A stretch of 7,886 nucleotides of DNA from Syntrophales bacterium. Its GTDB lineage: Bacteria > Desulfobacterota > Syntrophia > Syntrophales > UBA2210. The notes below the pieces were generated by a model. The model was not told where the DNA came from and ran no database searches. It was given only the letters and a program-made list of their open reading frames with translations. The position numbers and the translations under genes are program-made. The stretch covers positions 1 through 7,886 of the forward strand of contig JAUSPK010000097.1 in the NCBI GenBank assembly GCA_030655735.1, read 5' to 3'. Below, in pieces: positions 6,502 through 7,886 of this stretch (position 1 is the first letter of the stretch; each line of letters begins with the position of its first letter).

Positions 6502-7404
6502 TTATAATTTATGTTTCTCGGACCGTCCCAGGATGCCCTGGGGCCTGAAGATCAGGATAAGCACCAGGAAGAGAAAGGCGAACACATCCTCATAATCGCT
6601 CGAGACATATCCGGTCGCGAAACTTTCCGTCCAGCCCAGGACAAAACTGCCGAGAACGGCCCCGGGGATACTTCCAATCCCCCCCAGCACCGCGGCGACA
6701 AATGCCTTGATACCCGCTATGAAACCGACATAAAAATTGATCATACCGACATGAGAGGCTATCAGAACGCCCCCTATTGCCGCCGTCGCCGAACCCACGA
6801 CAAAGGTAACGGAGATAACGTGGTTCACATTGATCCCCACCAGCATCGACATCGTCTTGTCCTGAGACGCGGCCCGCATCGCCTTGCCAATATTCGTAAA
6901 TTTTATCATGATGGTCAGAAGGACCATGACGATAGCCGTTGTTATGAGGATAACGATCTCCGTCGAACCGATGATGTGCGCGTACGGCTCCATAAACTCA
7001 AAGTCGGGGATCAGGTTCGGGAAGGGCAAAAAATCTGAAGTCTGCGCCAGGAGCACGTAATTCTGGAGGAAGAGAGACATCCCGATGGCGCTGATGAGGG
7101 CCGAAAGGCGCGGCGCGTTGCGCAGCGGCTTATAGGCAATCTTTTCCACGGTATAGCCGTAGGCAGCCGAATATATAACGGCAATGACACCCGCTATCAC
7201 AAGAATGGCAATCGTGTTCATCCCCATGAGGGTAAGAACCGATATCACAATCAGCGCCGTAAATGCACCGATCATATAGATTTCACCATGGGCAAAATTG
7301 ATCAGTTCTATGATGCCGTAGACCATGGTGTAGCCAAGGGCGATAAGGGCGTAGATGCTTCCACGGGTAAGACCGCCCAGAAAGAGCTCCAGGAAATAAT
7401 CCAT
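6502..7404 (-). CDS. livH: Branched-chain amino acid ABC transporter permease LivH
   Basis: This is the second channel-forming permease subunit. It is 300 residues, the normal length, and almost entirely hydrophobic with about eight membrane segments. Recognisable LivH features are GLTRGSIYALIALGYTMVYG (11-30), INFAHGEIYMIGAF (35-48), the YKPLR motif (91-95), LISAIGMSLFLQN (103-115), the cytoplasmic coupling loop GKAMRAASQDKTMSMLVGIN (173-192), VLGGIGSIPGAVLG (239-252) and FRPQGILGR (286-294). The ATG at 7402-7404 is the only reasonable start. The best SD, GGGAGG (7419-7424 on the - strand), is 14 nt away, an unusually long spacing. It is the first gene after the attenuator-like hairpin that separates it from the binding-protein gene, and it leads the livHMGF block. 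Confidence 0.93.
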   Translation of the reverse strand: MDYFLELFLGGLTRGSIYALIALGYTMVYGIIELINFAHGEIYMIGAFTALIVISVLTLMGMNTIAILVIAGVIAVIYSAAYGYTVEKIAYKPLRNAPRLSALISAIGMSLFLQNYVLLAQTSDFLPFPNLIPDFEFMEPYAHIIGSTEIVILITTAIVMVLLTIMIKFTNIGKAMRAASQDKTMSMLVGINVNHVISVTFVVGSATAAIGGVLIASHVGMINFYVGFIAGIKAFVAAVLGGIGSIPGAVLGSFVLGWTESFATGYVSSDYEDVFAFLFLVLILIFRPQGILGRSEKHKL

Positions 7405-7538
7405 CGTAAATAAATCTGCCTCCCAACACGTGAGCCGGGTTCTGCCAGCGTGGCAAGCATTAAAATCGGGGGGCCAGGCCCTTCAAGCCTCCCCCCCGAT
7501 AAGATTGAAATCTACACATTTCTGTTGTGTCGTATGTG
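7405..7538 (-). promoter_or_regulatory. livK-livH intergenic region: attenuator hairpin, small palindromes and livH leader
   Basis: Read on the - strand, this 134-nt gap starts after the binding-protein stop. It holds an inverted repeat ACACAT/ATGTGT (7514-7519 / 7534-7539, overlapping the stop codon by one base), then AGATT-TC-AATCT (7502-7513), and the strong terminator-like hairpin described separately. Next is a small hairpin TGCCA-CGC-TGGCA (7443-7455), a CACGTG palindrome (7427-7432) and the GGGAGG SD of livH. I saw no persuasive -35/-10 promoter, so livHMGF is probably fed by read-through from the binding-protein gene. Confidence 0.5.
7462..7500 (-). terminator. Probable intrinsic terminator/attenuator after the binding-protein gene
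   Basis: On the - strand, ATCGGGGGG (7492-7500) pairs perfectly with CCCCCCGAT (7465-7473), a 9-bp stem. A small internal loop leads to a further 4-bp stem AGGC/GCCT (outer arms 7476-7479 and 7487-7490, loop of 7 bases). The 3' arm is followed by TTTT then AAT on the - strand (T run at 7463-7466, overlapping the stem end). The very stable stem with a short U tract suits a partial terminator. Such a site would let the periplasmic receptor be made in excess over the membrane and ATPase subunits, a common arrangement in binding-protein operons. Confidence 0.7.
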
Positions 7539-7886
7539 TTACTTCACTTCGACATACACACCCTTTTGCACCTGGTAGATGGAGAAGCCGATCCCGATGG
7601 CATCACCCTTGTCGTCAAACTTTATCTTTCCCAGGGGCGTTTCAACATACTCGGTCTTCAGGGCCTTTGAAACCTTTTCATAGTCGGTTGATCCCGCCTT
7701 TTCGATCGCGTTCAACAGGGCCTGTGTCGCGGCATAGGCATTGAGGAAGAACGCGCCCGGATCGGCGCCGTATGCCTTCTTGTGCGCCTCGATAGCGGCA
7801 ATCGCCAAAGGATTGCTCGATGTATCTCTCGGGCCGGTGGCATAGACACCCTCCGCATACTTGCCGGCCACCTTGATAAAGGTATC
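7539..7886 (-). CDS. livK: C-terminal part of a LIV-type periplasmic substrate-binding protein (livK-like), partial
   Basis: The frame is open from the right window edge to TAA at 7539-7541, giving the last 115 residues of a Peripla_BP_6 receptor; the N-terminus and ligand loop lie outside. Visible features are YAEGVYATGPRDTSSNPLA, then an AYGADPGAFFLNAYAATQALLNAIEKAG segment matching the conserved late helix of LIV-binding proteins. After it come a YEKVSKALKTEYVETPLGKIKFDDKGD strand-turn region and a Tyr-Gln-Val-Gln-Lys-Gly strand near the end. GTG at 7871 is just an internal Val codon. It lies directly upstream of livH on the same strand, separated by the attenuator, which marks it as the cognate receptor. 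The livK symbol reflects family and context; true ligand specificity cannot be judged from this part. It shares the family but no obvious close identity with the binding protein at 2602-3753. Confidence 0.85.
   Translation of the reverse strand, partial: DTFIKVAGKYAEGVYATGPRDTSSNPLAIAAIEAHKKAYGADPGAFFLNAYAATQALLNAIEKAGSTDYEKVSKALKTEYVETPLGKIKFDDKGDAIGIGFSIYQVQKGVYVEVK

Noticed and set aside
6511..7038. A 175-residue + strand open frame opposite livH
   Set aside because: It is rich in charged residues with no domain and is fully antisense to a well-supported permease gene.
1..7886. CRISPR array, insertion sequence or tRNA gene
   Set aside because: I saw no regularly spaced repeats, no transposase and no tRNA-like cloverleaf in the gaps on either strand.

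Overview
The window is most likely chromosomal DNA from a Gram-negative bacterium. Evidence for this is a signal-peptide-bearing periplasmic binding protein and a complete LIV-type ABC importer. The era-der adjacency and the LIV cassette with short intergenic gaps would fit Desulfobacterota (the former Deltaproteobacteria), but that placement is an inference from gene style only. Most of the window is moderately GC-rich (about 53-57% in two sampled lines of era). The first 234 bases are clearly AT-richer (about 39% GC by hand count).

Layout. (1) Bases 1-234 are the 3' end of a gene that resembles the C-terminus of a type III restriction enzyme / DEAD-box helicase-nuclease. (2) Bases 235-361 are a hairpin-rich gap with no gene, ending in the era ribosome binding site. 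(3) Bases 362-3753 on the + strand hold three closely spaced genes: era (30S assembly GTPase with KH domain), der (double GTPase for 50S assembly) and a periplasmic type I substrate-binding protein, with 13-nt gaps, so probably one transcript. (4) Bases 3757-7886 on the - strand hold a branched-chain amino acid type importer in the order (livK)-livH-livM-livG-livF. It converges on the + strand operon with only 3 bases between the stop codons. The binding-protein gene at the right edge is cut by the window. It is separated from livH by a 134-nt gap with a strong GC-rich hairpin followed by TTTT on the - strand, which I read as a terminator/attenuator.

How the genes work together. Era and Der are housekeeping ribosome-assembly GTPases. 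LivH and LivM form the membrane channel, LivG and LivF the ATPase pair, and the livK-like protein captures substrate in the periplasm. The extra binding protein encoded after der could be a second receptor for the same permease, although it sits on the opposite strand.

No clearly undescribed system is visible. The points most worth a second look are the compositional break and restriction-gene remnant upstream of era, the structured gap beside it, the binding protein attached to the era-der operon, and the livK/livH attenuator.
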